This document shows positions 27,779-37,265 of a stretch of DNA of 64,000 nucleotides, piece after piece (position 1 is the first letter of the stretch; the number at the start of each line of letters is the position of its first letter). The position numbers were made by a program, and so were the translations under genes. Location: contig NZ_CP040517.1 in NCBI RefSeq assembly GCF_005849285.1, positions 750,501-814,500 on the forward strand, read 5' to 3'. The notes under the pieces are model-generated. The model did no database searches and was not told the DNA's origin. It was given only the letters and a program-made list of their open reading frames with translations. Source of the DNA: Luteithermobacter gelatinilyticus. Lineage in GTDB: Bacteria; Pseudomonadota; Alphaproteobacteria; Sphingomonadales; Emcibacteraceae.

Positions 27779-28885
27779 TCACAGGTCCAGCACCGGTTCG
27801 CGTACATGATCGATGATTTTTTTCATCACCGTAGGCAGGGCGTATTTATCCAGCTGGTCCAGTGGCACCCATTCCCCTTCCTGCAGATTGATCATTTCTT
27901 CAAGCTCAAGGCGGATCACTTTCAGTTCCAGGTGAAAATGGGTAAAGGTGTGGCGCACCAGCCCCGGCAGTTCCCGCCAGTTGGCGATAATCGGCACCCG
28001 GGGAGGTGGAAAATTGTCCCAGCTGTTGCTGGGAATCCAGTCGCTGGTAGGCACCTCCATCATCCCGCCGAGCAATCCATTTTCGGGTCGGCGGCGCAGC
28101 CACAGCTTGCCGTCAAATTCCCCCCAGAAGGCAAAACCCCGGCGGGTGGGTTTTTCCGCCTTGCGTGTCTTTTTGGGCAGTTCTTCAGCGCTGTCAGTGC
28201 GGGCGGCGAGGCAGAATGCCTCCCACGGGCAGCGCCCGTTACATTTGAGCGCCCGCGGCGTACACACAGTCGCGCCCAGATCCATAACCGCTTGGGCGTA
28301 ATCTCCCGGTCTGTGTGTGGGGGTCAGCTTTTCGGCAAATTCTCTCAAAACCGGTCTGGCGTCGGGCAGGGGGGTGTGCACGTCAAACAGCCGGGCCATG
28401 ACCCGCTCCACATTGCCGTCTACCACTGTGGCGGCCTCATCAAAGGCAATGGCAGCGATCGCGGCGGCGGTATAGGGGCCGATACCGGGCAGCTTGCGCA
28501 GGTCGCCCTCTGTGGTGGGAAAGATACCGTCCAGGTCATAGGCGATGACCTGCGCGCATTTATGCAGGTTTCGGGCCCGGGCGTAATATCCCAGTCCCGC
28601 CCATTCCACCAGCACATCATCCAGATCGGCCTGGGCCAGATCCTTAACGGTGGGCCATTTTTCGATAAATTTTGTGAAATAGGGAATCACCGTTGCGACG
28701 GTGGTCTGTTGCAGCATGATTTCGCTGAGCCAGACTTCATAGGGATCCGGCACGAGGCCGCCTTTGCGATGTTCGGGGCTGATGCGCCAGGGCAAGGTCC
28801 GGGCGTGAGTGTCGTACCAGTCCAGCAGCATATCCGCGAGATCTTCGCGGTGTTGTAATAAGATGTCCTGTTCTGCTGTCGTCAT
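27779..28885 (-). CDS. mutY: Adenine DNA glycosylase MutY
   Basis: Removes adenine mispaired with 8-oxoguanine. The 368 residues contain the helix-hairpin-helix LRKLPGIGPYTAAAI, a catalytic Asp in AATVVDGNVERV and the QQTTVATVIPYF intercalation segment. A C-terminal NUDIX-like domain begins around residue 235 and recognises 8-oxoG. The iron-sulfur loop reads CTPRALKCNGRCPWEAFC, a Cys-X6-Cys-X3-Cys-X5-Cys spacing; the usual spacing is X6-X2-X5, so one residue is inserted. The gene is divergent from dciA and upstream of the GST gene. Confidence 0.96.
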   Translation of the reverse strand: MTTAEQDILLQHREDLADMLLDWYDTHARTLPWRISPEHRKGGLVPDPYEVWLSEIMLQQTTVATVIPYFTKFIEKWPTVKDLAQADLDDVLVEWAGLGYYARARNLHKCAQVIAYDLDGIFPTTEGDLRKLPGIGPYTAAAIAAIAFDEAATVVDGNVERVMARLFDVHTPLPDARPVLREFAEKLTPTHRPGDYAQAVMDLGATVCTPRALKCNGRCPWEAFCLAARTDSAEELPKKTRKAEKPTRRGFAFWGEFDGKLWLRRRPENGLLGGMMEVPTSDWIPSNSWDNFPPPRVPIIANWRELPGLVRHTFTHFHLELKVIRLELEEMINLQEGEWVPLDQLDKYALPTVMKKIIDHVREPVLDL

Positions 28886-29135
28886 AACCCGGTGGTGATT
28901 GTTTTGTTCGGTTTTCTTTTTCGGTTTTTGGTGCTGAGTTTGTTTCGGGAAGGAAAACTATAAAGAAAGCCTCGAAAGAATCCAGAAAATAGAGTCGTCG
29001 GCAGGCTACCCAGGTGTGAGACCCCCTCATCTCCCTCCGTATTTTTTCCTATGATCATCTTATTTTGGACATAGGCCGGAAATATCTTATGGTTGTCCCT
29101 CTTTCGATTTGCGGGAAGAACTGTATAGTAACGTC

Positions 29136-29729
29136 ATGACCATAAAGCGACCAGAAAAAAGCTCTGGGGGAGTACGCGGCACCGGCAGGTCTCGGAAGCC
29201 CCTTTCCGTGGCCGATGCGGTAGAATTGTCCAGCCTCAGAGCGTTCCGGCGTTACGGTTTTGCCCGGCGGGAAATCATTTCCCGATGGAGCGATATTGTG
29301 GGTTCCGTGCTTGCGGAGTGCAGCCTGCCAGAGCGGCTGAGCCCGCCGCGGGAAACGCCTGACGGCGAAAGCCGGGGGGGGACGCTCTATGTCCGGGTGC
29401 AGGGCAGCTTTGCCGCAGAAATACAGCATCTGGAGCCTTTGATTATTGACAGAATCAACAGCTATTACGGGTATCGGGCCGTGGACAGGCTGAAACTGCG
29501 GCAGGGGCCGGTACCGCCCCGGTTGCGGCCGGCGTCACGCCGGGAACCGGAGTTGACCGAGTCTCAGAAAAAATTTTTGGAAGAGACACTGTGCAGGGTC
29601 AAGGACAATAGCTTGCGGCAGGCACTCTATCGTCTCGGGGCCTCGCTCTTCGATCCGGAAAAAGCAGAAAAACCAAGACCTAAGCGTCGCTTTGCCCGGC
29701 GCGGCAAGGGGGCGCTGCCGCCGGATTAG
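29136..29729 (+). CDS. DUF721/DciA family protein
   Basis: A 197-residue basic protein with the DUF721 core: ELSSLRAFRRYGFARREIISRW, followed by IVGSVLAECSLPERLSPPR and the TLYVRVQGSFAAEIQHLEPLIIDRIN region. DciA proteins load the replicative helicase DnaB in bacteria that lack DnaC. The C-terminal third is Arg/Lys/Pro-rich and probably disordered. I take the ATG at 29136 rather than a TTG nine codons upstream. The run mutY (divergent)-DUF721-dsbA-smc is common in alphaproteobacteria. Confidence 0.85.
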   Translation: MTIKRPEKSSGGVRGTGRSRKPLSVADAVELSSLRAFRRYGFARREIISRWSDIVGSVLAECSLPERLSPPRETPDGESRGGTLYVRVQGSFAAEIQHLEPLIIDRINSYYGYRAVDRLKLRQGPVPPRLRPASRREPELTESQKKFLEETLCRVKDNSLRQALYRLGASLFDPEKAEKPRPKRRFARRGKGALPPD

Positions 29730-29806
29730 GCGCCCTTAACGATTCTTCACTTGATTTGAAGGAACAATCATTTCTATACTCACCTACAATATATTGTGGA
29801 TACGAC

Positions 29807-30580
29807 ATGACTAAACAACTAAATACGCGAAAAAAACTGTTTTCTATTTTTGTTCTGGCGGTCTTCTTTTCGGGCGGCTGCCTGATGGGGGTCACGGCCA
29901 TGGCTGCGGCGTCGGAGCCAGAAGGAAGTGCGCAAAAAGTTGCTTCCGCACCGGCTGCAGGCGACCAGAAGCCGGTACAGACCACTGCGGCTCAGGACAA
30001 ACCCTTTCTGGATTATGATGTGGTGATGGGGGACCCGGAGGCCCCGATCGAAATCATCGAATATGCCTCCACCACCTGCCCGCACTGTGCGGACTTTCAT
30101 GAGAATGTGTTGCCGCAACTGAAAGAAAAATATATCGAAACAGGCAAAGCCAAACTCATTTACCGGCATTTTATGCTGAACGCCATTGATCTTGATGTGT
30201 CGATCATTTCCCGCTGTGCGACAGAAGATAAATATTACCCGCTGTTAGGGCTGATTTTTAAACGCCAGTCGGCCTGGTTCCAGCCCCAGGAATATCGGAA
30301 ACTTGCAGATCAGTATGGTAAAGAGACTGGCTATCGGATGTTTTCCGAATTTACCCGTAACGAAGTGGCGAAAATTGCCCGCATGGCCGGGATCAGCAAA
30401 AGCCGCATGGAACAGTGTCTGACCGATTCCCGGATTCGGGATTATCTGATTGACGTGTATCAGGAAGGCGCCAAGACCTATCAGATTACGGGAACGCCAT
30501 CATTTGTAATCAATGGCGAAAAGTTTGAGGGACGCCCCGATTTTGAGTCCCTTGATAAGGCCCTGCAAAAACTGAACTGA
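29807..30580 (+). CDS. DsbA-family thioredoxin-like protein
   Basis: A 257-residue exported disulfide oxidoreductase. The N-terminal signal (MTKQLNTRKK plus hydrophobic core) ends near AMAAA; a Cys in the core (SGGC) could be a weak lipobox. After a low-complexity Ala/Glu/Gln linker the thioredoxin domain has the CPHC active site in STTCPHCADFH, an inserted helical region, and cis-Pro in GTPSFVINGEKFEGRPD. The last segment is typical of the DsbA/BdbD/Com1-like group in alphaproteobacteria. I take the ATG at 29807 over an upstream TTG. Role: cysteine oxidation in periplasmic proteins. Confidence 0.9.
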   Translation: MTKQLNTRKKLFSIFVLAVFFSGGCLMGVTAMAAASEPEGSAQKVASAPAAGDQKPVQTTAAQDKPFLDYDVVMGDPEAPIEIIEYASTTCPHCADFHENVLPQLKEKYIETGKAKLIYRHFMLNAIDLDVSIISRCATEDKYYPLLGLIFKRQSAWFQPQEYRKLADQYGKETGYRMFSEFTRNEVAKIARMAGISKSRMEQCLTDSRIRDYLIDVYQEGAKTYQITGTPSFVINGEKFEGRPDFESLDKALQKLN

Positions 30581-30701
30581 TCCGTTACAGGACAAGGATT
30601 GGCCTGAGTTTTTGCCGCTTTATCTTTCGGGACCGGCCCGGGGCGCTCCAGATGACGGGAGTGTTGCAACGCCGGGGATGAACCCCAGGGAGGGAACCAA
30701 G

Positions 30702-33700
30702 GTGGATTTTACAAGGCTCAGGCTATCCGGTTTTAAGTCTTTTGTTGATCCGACCGAACTGGTCATTGAAAAAGGTCTAACGGGGATTGTAGGTCCCAAT
30801 GGGTGCGGCAAATCCAATCTTCTGGAGGCGTTGCGCTGGGTCATGGGGGAAAATTCCGCCAAAAGCATGCGTGGGTCTGGCATGGATGATGTGATCTTTG
30901 CCGGGACCTCGGCCCGCCCGGCGCGCAACCTGGCGGAAGTAACCCTGACCCTGCATAACGGGGATCGCACCGCCCCGGCCGCCTTTAATGATGAAATTCA
31001 GCTGGAAATTTCCCGGCGCATTGAGCGCGAAAGCGGCTCCGCCTATCGTCTTAATGGCAAGGAGGTACGGGCCAAGGATGTGCAGCTTCTGTTTGCCGAC
31101 GCCTCCACCGGGGCCCATTCCCCCTCATTGGTAAGCCAGGGGCGCATTGGTGCGCTGATTAATGCCAAGCCGCAGGCCCGTCGGGCCGTGCTGGAGGAAG
31201 CCGCCGGTATCAGTGGCCTGCATTCCCGCCGCAAGGAAGCGGAAAGCAAATTGCGCTCGGCGGAAAATAATCTGGAACGGCTGGGGGATGTGGAAATCCA
31301 GCTTCAGGAGCAGATTCGCAGCCTGAAATCCCAAGCGCGCCAGGCCACGCGCTACAAGAATGTCAGCCGGGAAATCCGCACCCTGCAGGCCTTGATCCTG
31401 TATATGGAATGGCGGGCCATTGCCGGTAATATCGCCCGCACCGAAACCGACATGCGCACGGCCGTGCGCAAAGTGTCGGACATCAGCACCACTCTCGCTG
31501 CCCTGAATAAGGAACAGGCCATCTTGGCCGCAAAACTACCTTCCCTGCGGGAAGCGGAGGCGGAGCTTGCCGCCAAACTGCATCGCCTCACCGTAGCGCG
31601 GGATGGCCTGGATGGGGAAGAAAAGCGGATACATGAGACTCAGGAAAAACTGCGGGCGCAACTGGAACAGATTGATCAGGACGAAGCCCGGGAAAAAGGC
31701 GTCGTCGGGGATGCGGCCCGTATGACCGAACGCCTGAGTGCGGAAAAGCGGCAGCTTCTTCAGGACATTGAAAATCAGACAGATAATGTGGAGCAATTAT
31801 CGGCAACCCTGAAACAAAAACAAGCCGCGACCCTGGAAGCGGAATGGACGCTGGAGGAAATGACCCGCCGGCAGGCCCAGCGCAATGCGGAAAAAAACAA
31901 TCTTCTCCGGGATCTGGAAGAAACCGAAAACCGTCTGGCGGCGCTCACGGAACAAAAAAACACCATTGAGGAACGCATTGCCCGTTTGGAAAGCAACAAT
32001 CTGTTTACTCAAGCGTTGAATGAAGCGGAAAACAGGTTGTCGGCCGCCGAAAAACAGATGCAGCTTCAGCAGGTCAAGTCCGTCGAGGCCGAAGAAAACC
32101 GTCAGCACTGGCAGCAACAGGAGCAGGACGCCCGTGCCGCCTTGCAGACCCAGGAAGCAAAGCAGGCCAAATTGCAGGCAGAGATTGAGGCATTGGAAGA
32201 GCTTCTTTCCGCGGGACATCAGGAAGGATTTACGCCGATTCTGGAAAAAGTTACCGTGCGGGAAGGTTATGAAGCGGCGCTTGGGGCGGCACTGGATGCG
32301 GATCTGGACGCATCGGAGGACAGTGAGGATCCCGTGCATTGGCGTCATTTACCGCCTCTGGTCAATCCACCGGCCCTGCCGCAAGGGGTAGAGAGGCTGG
32401 TGGATCATGTGCAGGCCCCCGAAGCTTTGGCCCGCCGGCTGTCTCAGATCGGTGTGGTGGATACGGAAGAAGAGGCCATGACGCTGCTGGACCGTCTTCA
32501 CCCCGGTCAGCGCCTGGTGACGCGCAAGGGCGGGGTCTGGCGCTGGGATGGGTTGTGCACCTCGCCGGAGGCACCCAGCGGCGCCGCCATTCGTCTAGCG
32601 CAGAAAAACCGGCTGGAAACCCTCTGTGAGGCGATGCAGGAACAGCACCGACACACCGAACATGCCCGTCGGGAGCTTGAACAGGCCCAGAGCCGGCTTG
32701 ATGAAGCCCGACAGCAGGCCCGGGACCTGCGGCAGGCGTGGCGGGACGCGGAAGAAAAGGCCGCCGCCGCGCGTCGGGAACTGACCGAAGCGGAAAAACA
32801 AGCCACCCGCCATCAGACGGAAGAGACGGCGCTAAAGGATCGTCTGGGGCATATTCTGGAAAGCCTTGATGAAGTCAGGGCACGCCGGGAACAGGTTCGG
32901 GAAACCCTGGCGGCGCTGCCGGAGCCGGCCAGTCTGGAACAGGATATTCAGGCGGCCCGGGCGGAGGTGGAAGCGCGTCGGCATGATCTGTCGGAGGCGC
33001 GTCTGGCGCATGACAGTTTCCTGTCCCGAAGCACAGCACGGCAAGACCGTCTGGAGCAGATTGAAACGGAACTTGGCGCCTGGAAACTGCGTCTGGGGGA
33101 TATTGAGCAGCATCTGGAAAAGCTGGTTCAGCGCCGGGCGAAAGCACGCGAGGAGCTGGCGGCGCTCGAAGATCGCCCCGGTCAGATTGTGGAAGAACGC
33201 CGCAAGCTCAACAGTCTGATTGACGCGGCGGAAGAAGACCGTCGCCATGCTGCGCAGCGGCTGGCAGAAGCGGAAGAAACATTGGCGACCAAGGAGCGCG
33301 AAATCCGGGAGGTGCAGGCAGCTCTCGCCGAAGCCCGGGAGCAAAAAGTACGTTACGAAACCAGTCTGGAACAATATGACGAGCAACGTCAGGCGCTGAA
33401 ACGCCGTATTGAAGAGGAGTTCGGTTGTGCGCCCGAAGCGCTAAGGGAAAAGGCGGATCATGAGCCGGAAGCGGAATTTCCGGATGAGGAGGAGGCACAC
33501 CGCCGGCTGGAGCGGCTGAAAATGGAACGGGAGCGGCTGGGGGCCGTGAACCTGCGGGCGGAAGAGGAACTGGCTGAAATTGAGAAAAGTCTGGAAACCT
33601 CCGTCCGGGAACGCGAGGATCTGGAAAAGGCCATTGAAAAACTGAAACGCGCTATTGCCGACCTGAATAGGGAAGGCCGGGCACGTATGCTGAAGGCGTT

Positions 33701-34181
33701 TGAGGAAGTCAACGCTCATTTTTCGACCTTGTTTACGACCCTGTTTGGCGGGGGTCATGCTCATCTTGAACTGACCGAGTCTGAAGACCCGCTGGATGCC
33801 GGCTTGGAGATTATGGCCAGCCCGCCGGGCAAGAAATTGCAAAATCTGTCCCTGTTGTCGGGGGGGGAGCAGGCACTGACGGCGCTGTCGCTGATTTTTG
33901 CGGTGTTTATGACCAATCCGTCACCGATTTGTGTGCTGGACGAGGTGGATGCGCCGCTGGATGATGCCAATGTGGAGCGGTTCTGCGATCTTCTGGATGA
34001 AATGACCCGCAAGACGAAAACCCGTTTCCTGATCGTCACCCACAATGCGCTAACCATGTCGCGGATGAATCGGCTGTTTGGTGTTACTATGGCGGAACGC
34101 GGGGTGTCACAGCTGGTTTCCGTGGACCTGGAAAGTGCCGAAAGAATGCGCGACAGGCTGGCAGATTCTCTTCTGGGATAG
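30702..34181 (+). CDS. smc: Chromosome segregation ATPase SMC
   Basis: Condensin ATPase of 1159 residues. Walker A GPNGCGKSN is near the N terminus; the ABC signature LSGGEQALTALSL and Walker B ICVLDEVDAPLDDAN are near the C terminus. Between them are two long coiled coils interrupted by a hinge at about residues 510-640. I chose the GTG at 30702, preceded by GGGAGG; it gives an N terminus VDFTRLRLSGFKSFVDP that matches alphaproteobacterial SMCs, whereas longer frames begin with an unrelated Pro/Gly-rich leader. ScpA and ScpB partners are not in the window. Confidence 0.96.
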   Translation: MDFTRLRLSGFKSFVDPTELVIEKGLTGIVGPNGCGKSNLLEALRWVMGENSAKSMRGSGMDDVIFAGTSARPARNLAEVTLTLHNGDRTAPAAFNDEIQLEISRRIERESGSAYRLNGKEVRAKDVQLLFADASTGAHSPSLVSQGRIGALINAKPQARRAVLEEAAGISGLHSRRKEAESKLRSAENNLERLGDVEIQLQEQIRSLKSQARQATRYKNVSREIRTLQALILYMEWRAIAGNIARTETDMRTAVRKVSDISTTLAALNKEQAILAAKLPSLREAEAELAAKLHRLTVARDGLDGEEKRIHETQEKLRAQLEQIDQDEAREKGVVGDAARMTERLSAEKRQLLQDIENQTDNVEQLSATLKQKQAATLEAEWTLEEMTRRQAQRNAEKNNLLRDLEETENRLAALTEQKNTIEERIARLESNNLFTQALNEAENRLSAAEKQMQLQQVKSVEAEENRQHWQQQEQDARAALQTQEAKQAKLQAEIEALEELLSAGHQEGFTPILEKVTVREGYEAALGAALDADLDASEDSEDPVHWRHLPPLVNPPALPQGVERLVDHVQAPEALARRLSQIGVVDTEEEAMTLLDRLHPGQRLVTRKGGVWRWDGLCTSPEAPSGAAIRLAQKNRLETLCEAMQEQHRHTEHARRELEQAQSRLDEARQQARDLRQAWRDAEEKAAAARRELTEAEKQATRHQTEETALKDRLGHILESLDEVRARREQVRETLAALPEPASLEQDIQAARAEVEARRHDLSEARLAHDSFLSRSTARQDRLEQIETELGAWKLRLGDIEQHLEKLVQRRAKAREELAALEDRPGQIVEERRKLNSLIDAAEEDRRHAAQRLAEAEETLATKEREIREVQAALAEAREQKVRYETSLEQYDEQRQALKRRIEEEFGCAPEALREKADHEPEAEFPDEEEAHRRLERLKMERERLGAVNLRAEEELAEIEKSLETSVREREDLEKAIEKLKRAIADLNREGRARMLKAFEEVNAHFSTLFTTLFGGGHAHLELTESEDPLDAGLEIMASPPGKKLQNLSLLSGGEQALTALSLIFAVFMTNPSPICVLDEVDAPLDDANVERFCDLLDEMTRKTKTRFLIVTHNALTMSRMNRLFGVTMAERGVSQLVSVDLESAERMRDRLADSLLG

Positions 34182-34291
34182 GCCTGCGGAGGAGGGGAAA
34201 AATAAGCTCAAAAAGCTGCGGGGGAAAACAACCTTTGTTCGCAGGGGGTTACGGCCATATTTGCAGGAATAAAAAGTCCTTTTTTTGTAAC

Positions 34292-34320
34292 TTGACAGGG
34301 CACGGGGCAGAAACTATGGT
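34292..34320 (+). promoter_or_regulatory. Predicted sigma-70 promoter of the F0 ATP synthase operon
   Basis: TTGACA (34292-34297) and TATGGT (34315-34320) are separated by 17 bases, the optimal spacing, with a perfect -35 hexamer. It lies 66 bases before the predicted GTG start of atpI, in the 204-base gap after smc. Confidence 0.55.
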
Positions 34321-34385
34321 GCACACAATTTTGCGGGTGCGGTCCGGGCTTTTGGTTCGGATCGGTTTTCGAAAAGGGGTTGCCT

Positions 34386-34724
34386 GTGTCTGATGATGAA
34401 AACAAGTCAGGCGACAAAGAGCGGTCTTTCGAAGATTTCAGCGCCCGGCTACAGGCGGCGCGTCAGGCCCAGAAGGACAAGAGTTCGGGGAAACCGAAAC
34501 CGATGAGCGCCTATGGCGCGGCGATCAGGCTGGTTGCCGATCTTGTTGCGGGGATCGTGATGGGGGCGCTGATTGGCCTGTTTTTGGATGACTGGCTGGG
34601 AACCCGGCCGTGGTTAATGATTGTGTTTCTGTTTTTGGGCATCGGTGCCGGGATCAGAAACGTTCTGAGGACCGCAGAGCAGATGAACCGGCCTGGGTCC
34701 GATGATGAAGAAGATAAACCGTAA
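34386..34724 (+). CDS. atpI: F0F1 ATP synthase accessory subunit I (AtpI-like)
   Basis: A 112-residue protein with a charged N terminus and two membrane helices (about residues 46-66 and 75-95). AAIRLVADLVAGIVMGALIGLFLDDWLG and FLFLGIGAGIRNVLR match AtpI/AtpZ-type proteins that precede the F0 genes in alphaproteobacteria; they help assemble the c-ring or carry Mg2+. I take the GTG at 34386, six bases after GGGG, over the overlapping TTG at 34380. It heads the F0 operon. Confidence 0.88.
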   Translation: MSDDENKSGDKERSFEDFSARLQAARQAQKDKSSGKPKPMSAYGAAIRLVADLVAGIVMGALIGLFLDDWLGTRPWLMIVFLFLGIGAGIRNVLRTAEQMNRPGSDDEEDKP

Positions 34725-34769
34725 TTCGTGTTTTGTTGAAACAAGACAGGTAATAAGAGGGAAGATAAA

Positions 34770-35513
34770 GTGGCCAGCCCGCTTGCGCAATTTGAAATCA
34801 CCAAGATCATGCCTCTGGAAGTTGCAGGCTATGATGTCTCTTTTACCAATTCTTCCGCCTTTATGGCGCTCACGGTTGTGCTGATCAGCCTGTTTGTGCT
34901 GGGAGGCATGCGCCAGGCCGCCTTGGTGCCGGGGCGATGGCAATTGATGGTGGAAGTGTTTTATGAATTCGTTGCGAAAACATTGACCGATCTTGCCGGA
35001 CATGACGCCCGGCGGTATTTTCCCTTCGTTTTCTCTCTGTTCATGTTCATTCTGTTCGCCAATGTTCTGGGGCTGATGCCCTACAGCTTTACGGTCACCA
35101 GCCATATAGCCGTTACCTTTGCGATGGCCTTTTTTGTGTTTGTGGGCGTTACGCTGATCGGCTTTATCAAACACGGCATCGGTTTTCTGAAATTTTTTGT
35201 CCCGCATGGCGCACCGTGGTATCTGCTGCCGCTGCTGATTTTGATCGAGGTGGTCTCGTATCTGTCCCGTCCCATCAGCCTGTCTGTCCGCCTGTTTGCC
35301 AATATGGTGGCCGGTCATACCATGCTGAAGGTGTTTGGCGGCTTTGTGGTGGCTTTGGGTGCACTGGAAGGCATCTGGGGAGCTTCCGGAATTTTTCCGG
35401 TGGCCTTCATGGTGGCGATTACCGGCCTTGAGCTGCTGGTGGCTTGTCTGCAGGCATACGTGTTTACGGTATTGACCTGTATTTATCTGAATGACGCCCT
35501 GCACATGCATTAA
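34770..35513 (+). CDS. atpB: F0F1 ATP synthase subunit a
   Basis: Proton-channel subunit of F0, 247 residues with five to six membrane helices. SLSVRLFANMVAGH contains the essential Arg that faces the c-ring carboxylate; LMPYSFTVTSHIAVTFAMA is the conserved proton half-channel helix. The start is GTG with GAGGGAAG upstream. In alphaproteobacteria F0 genes form an operon apart from the F1 genes, as here. Confidence 0.98.
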   Translation: MASPLAQFEITKIMPLEVAGYDVSFTNSSAFMALTVVLISLFVLGGMRQAALVPGRWQLMVEVFYEFVAKTLTDLAGHDARRYFPFVFSLFMFILFANVLGLMPYSFTVTSHIAVTFAMAFFVFVGVTLIGFIKHGIGFLKFFVPHGAPWYLLPLLILIEVVSYLSRPISLSVRLFANMVAGHTMLKVFGGFVVALGALEGIWGASGIFPVAFMVAITGLELLVACLQAYVFTVLTCIYLNDALHMH

Positions 35514-35612
35514 GGCACAGGCCTTAAGACGCATCAGCTGCGATGATGCGGTGAAGGGTAGCATGTTTTGTTGTAGTTGGATTTAATTATATATCAAAAG
35601 AGGAAGTATAAA

Positions 35613-35837
35613 ATGGACGTCGAAGCTGCAAAAATGATTGGTGCCGGTCTGGCTTGTTTTGCTCTGATCGGGGCCGGGGTAGGGATTGGCCTGATTTTCG
35701 GTAACTATGTATCTGCCGCGATCCGCAATCCTTCCGCTGCTGGCCAGGTTTTTGGTCAGACCATGCTGGGCGCCGCTCTGGCCGAGGCTGCTGGCCTGTT
35801 CGGTCTGGTTATCGCCTTTATGATCCTGTTCATGTAA
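35613..35837 (+). CDS. atpE: F0F1 ATP synthase subunit c
   Basis: A 74-residue hairpin of two membrane helices that oligomerises into the proton-driven rotor. The polar loop RNP is at residues 38-40, and the proton-binding carboxylate is Glu58 in LAEAAGLFGL. The glycine-rich first helix (IGAGVGIGLIFGN) is typical. Glu58 and the absence of Na+-ligand residues point to a proton, not sodium, enzyme. AGAGGAAG precedes the ATG at 35613, chosen over an upstream in-frame start. Confidence 0.98.
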   Translation: MDVEAAKMIGAGLACFALIGAGVGIGLIFGNYVSAAIRNPSAAGQVFGQTMLGAALAEAAGLFGLVIAFMILFM

Positions 35838-35933
35838 TGTGCCCATCAGGGAGGAAACTCCCTGATTTCCCTGGTTCACTTACGTAAACAGGAATGGGCC
35901 TTACGGCAACTTAAAGGCCCAGGAGAGAAGAAA

Positions 35934-36503
35934 ATGCCACAATTAGACCCAGCTGTATTTCTTCCCCAGATTTTCTGGTTGGCGGTGCTGTTCGGGGTGC
36001 TGTATCTGATTACGACTTACAGTGCCGTTCCGAAAATTTCCGCCATCCTGGAAAAACGCCAAAATCGTATCGCCGACGATCTGGAAGAAGCGGAAAGGTT
36101 ACAGCGTCAGGCCGAAGAGGCCCGGGCAGCTTATGAAGCGGCGCTGACCGAGGCGCGTGAGACGGCCAAGGCCCGGATTACGGCCAAGCGGGAACAGATC
36201 AAAGCTGAAATCGACGTAAAATATGACGAGCTGACAGACAGGCTGAATGCCGAGGCGGCCGAAGCAGAGCAACGCATTGCTGCCGCCAAAGCCAAGGCGA
36301 TGGCCGAGCTAAAGGATGTTTCTGCGGAACTTTGTAAGGAAATCGTCGCCCGGATTGCTCATCTGGAGCTTGATCCCAAGTCAGTGGCCAAGGTTGTGGA
36401 AGCCAAATTGGCGGACACCCGTCTGGAAGGTGCCGGGCTGGCCGAGGTTCCGGCGGATAGCGGAAAAAGCAGTGCACCGGTGAAGGAGAAAGTCCATGGT
36501 TGA
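35934..36503 (+). CDS. F0F1 ATP synthase subunit b'
   Basis: A 189-residue peripheral-stalk protein: one N-terminal membrane helix (PQIFWLAVLFGVLYLITT) and a long Ala/Glu/Lys-rich helix. This gene and the next (b) form the heterodimeric stalk found in alphaproteobacteria, cyanobacteria and chloroplasts. The N-terminal QLDPAVFLPQIFWL pattern and the position upstream of b identify it as b'. The last eight bases overlap the start of the b gene. Confidence 0.93.
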   Translation: MPQLDPAVFLPQIFWLAVLFGVLYLITTYSAVPKISAILEKRQNRIADDLEEAERLQRQAEEARAAYEAALTEARETAKARITAKREQIKAEIDVKYDELTDRLNAEAAEAEQRIAAAKAKAMAELKDVSAELCKEIVARIAHLELDPKSVAKVVEAKLADTRLEGAGLAEVPADSGKSSAPVKEKVHG

Positions 36504-37086
36504 CATAGAGCAGTCAGCTAAGGAGCTTGAGGAGAAACTCCATCAGGAAATGGAAAGTGTCGCCACCGCCTTCCACGAAGAGGAAACGCACCAAGGTTAT
36601 GAAATCGGTGATGCCACATTCTGGGTGGCGGTCTCTGCGATTTTGTTTGTCCTTCTGCTGATCCGGCTTAAGGTTCCCGGTCTGATCGCCCGCAAGCTGG
36701 ATGAAAGATCAGCGGCCATTGAAGAACAGCTGAACAATGCCCGCCAGTTGCGGGAAGAGGCATCGGCCTTGCTGAACAGCTATCAGCGGGACCAGCGCAA
36801 GGCGGAACAGCAGGCCAAGGATATGCTTGAGCAGGCAGAAAGCGAAGCCAAGGCGCTGGCGGAAGAGGCGGAAATTAAAATCAACGAAATGGTTGAACGC
36901 CGGACCCGTCTTGCGGAGCAGAAGATCGCCCAGGCCGAAGCCAATGCGGTGAAGGAAATTCAGCAGATTGCTGCTGATGCGGCCATTGCCGCCGCGCGGC
37001 AGCTCATTGCGGAAAACCTTAAAAAGGCGGACAAGGATGCTCTGATCAAGGCGAGCATCGAGAATCTGGATCATCGCCTGCATTAA
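36496..37086 (+). CDS. atpF: F0F1 ATP synthase subunit b
   Basis: Second stalk subunit, 196 residues. A polar N terminus of about 40 residues precedes the membrane helix ATFWVAVSAILFVLLLIRL, then a long amphipathic helix (ERSAAIEEQLNNARQLREEA onward). The translation start overlaps the b' stop, so the two subunits are probably made in equal amounts. A strong terminator follows 40 bases later and ends the F0 operon. Confidence 0.95.
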   Translation: MVDIEQSAKELEEKLHQEMESVATAFHEEETHQGYEIGDATFWVAVSAILFVLLLIRLKVPGLIARKLDERSAAIEEQLNNARQLREEASALLNSYQRDQRKAEQQAKDMLEQAESEAKALAEEAEIKINEMVERRTRLAEQKIAQAEANAVKEIQQIAADAAIAAARQLIAENLKKADKDALIKASIENLDHRLH

Positions 37087-37126
37087 GCATGGTCCCAGGG
37101 GAACGCCCTTTAAAATAGAATGAGAA

Positions 37127-37154
37127 AAACCCGGGCCGGAACCCGGGTTTTTTT
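37127..37154 (+). terminator. Intrinsic terminator of the F0 ATP synthase operon
   Basis: Perfect 9-bp stem AAACCCGGG (37127-37135) / CCCGGGTTT (37142-37150) with a 6-nt loop, running into TTTT and an AT-rich tail. It lies 40 bases after the atpF stop. Confidence 0.9.
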
Positions 37155-37186
37155 ATATTTACGGGCATAATTTGCGCTGGATCAAT

Positions 37187-37214
37187 GTTGAAAATTGTCG
37201 GACATGCCATACAT
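37187..37214 (+). promoter_or_regulatory. Candidate heat-shock (RpoH) promoter of hsp20
   Basis: GTTG (37187-37190), 17 bases, CATACAT (37208-37214) partly fits the alphaproteobacterial sigma-32 pattern CTTG-N17/18-CYTATNT, with three of four and five of seven bases. It lies 52 bases before the hsp20 ATG. Confidence 0.35.
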
Positions 37215-37265
37215 CATATTGTGTGTATCCTTTATGCGTTGTTCATGTAATAAGGGAGATGAGAC

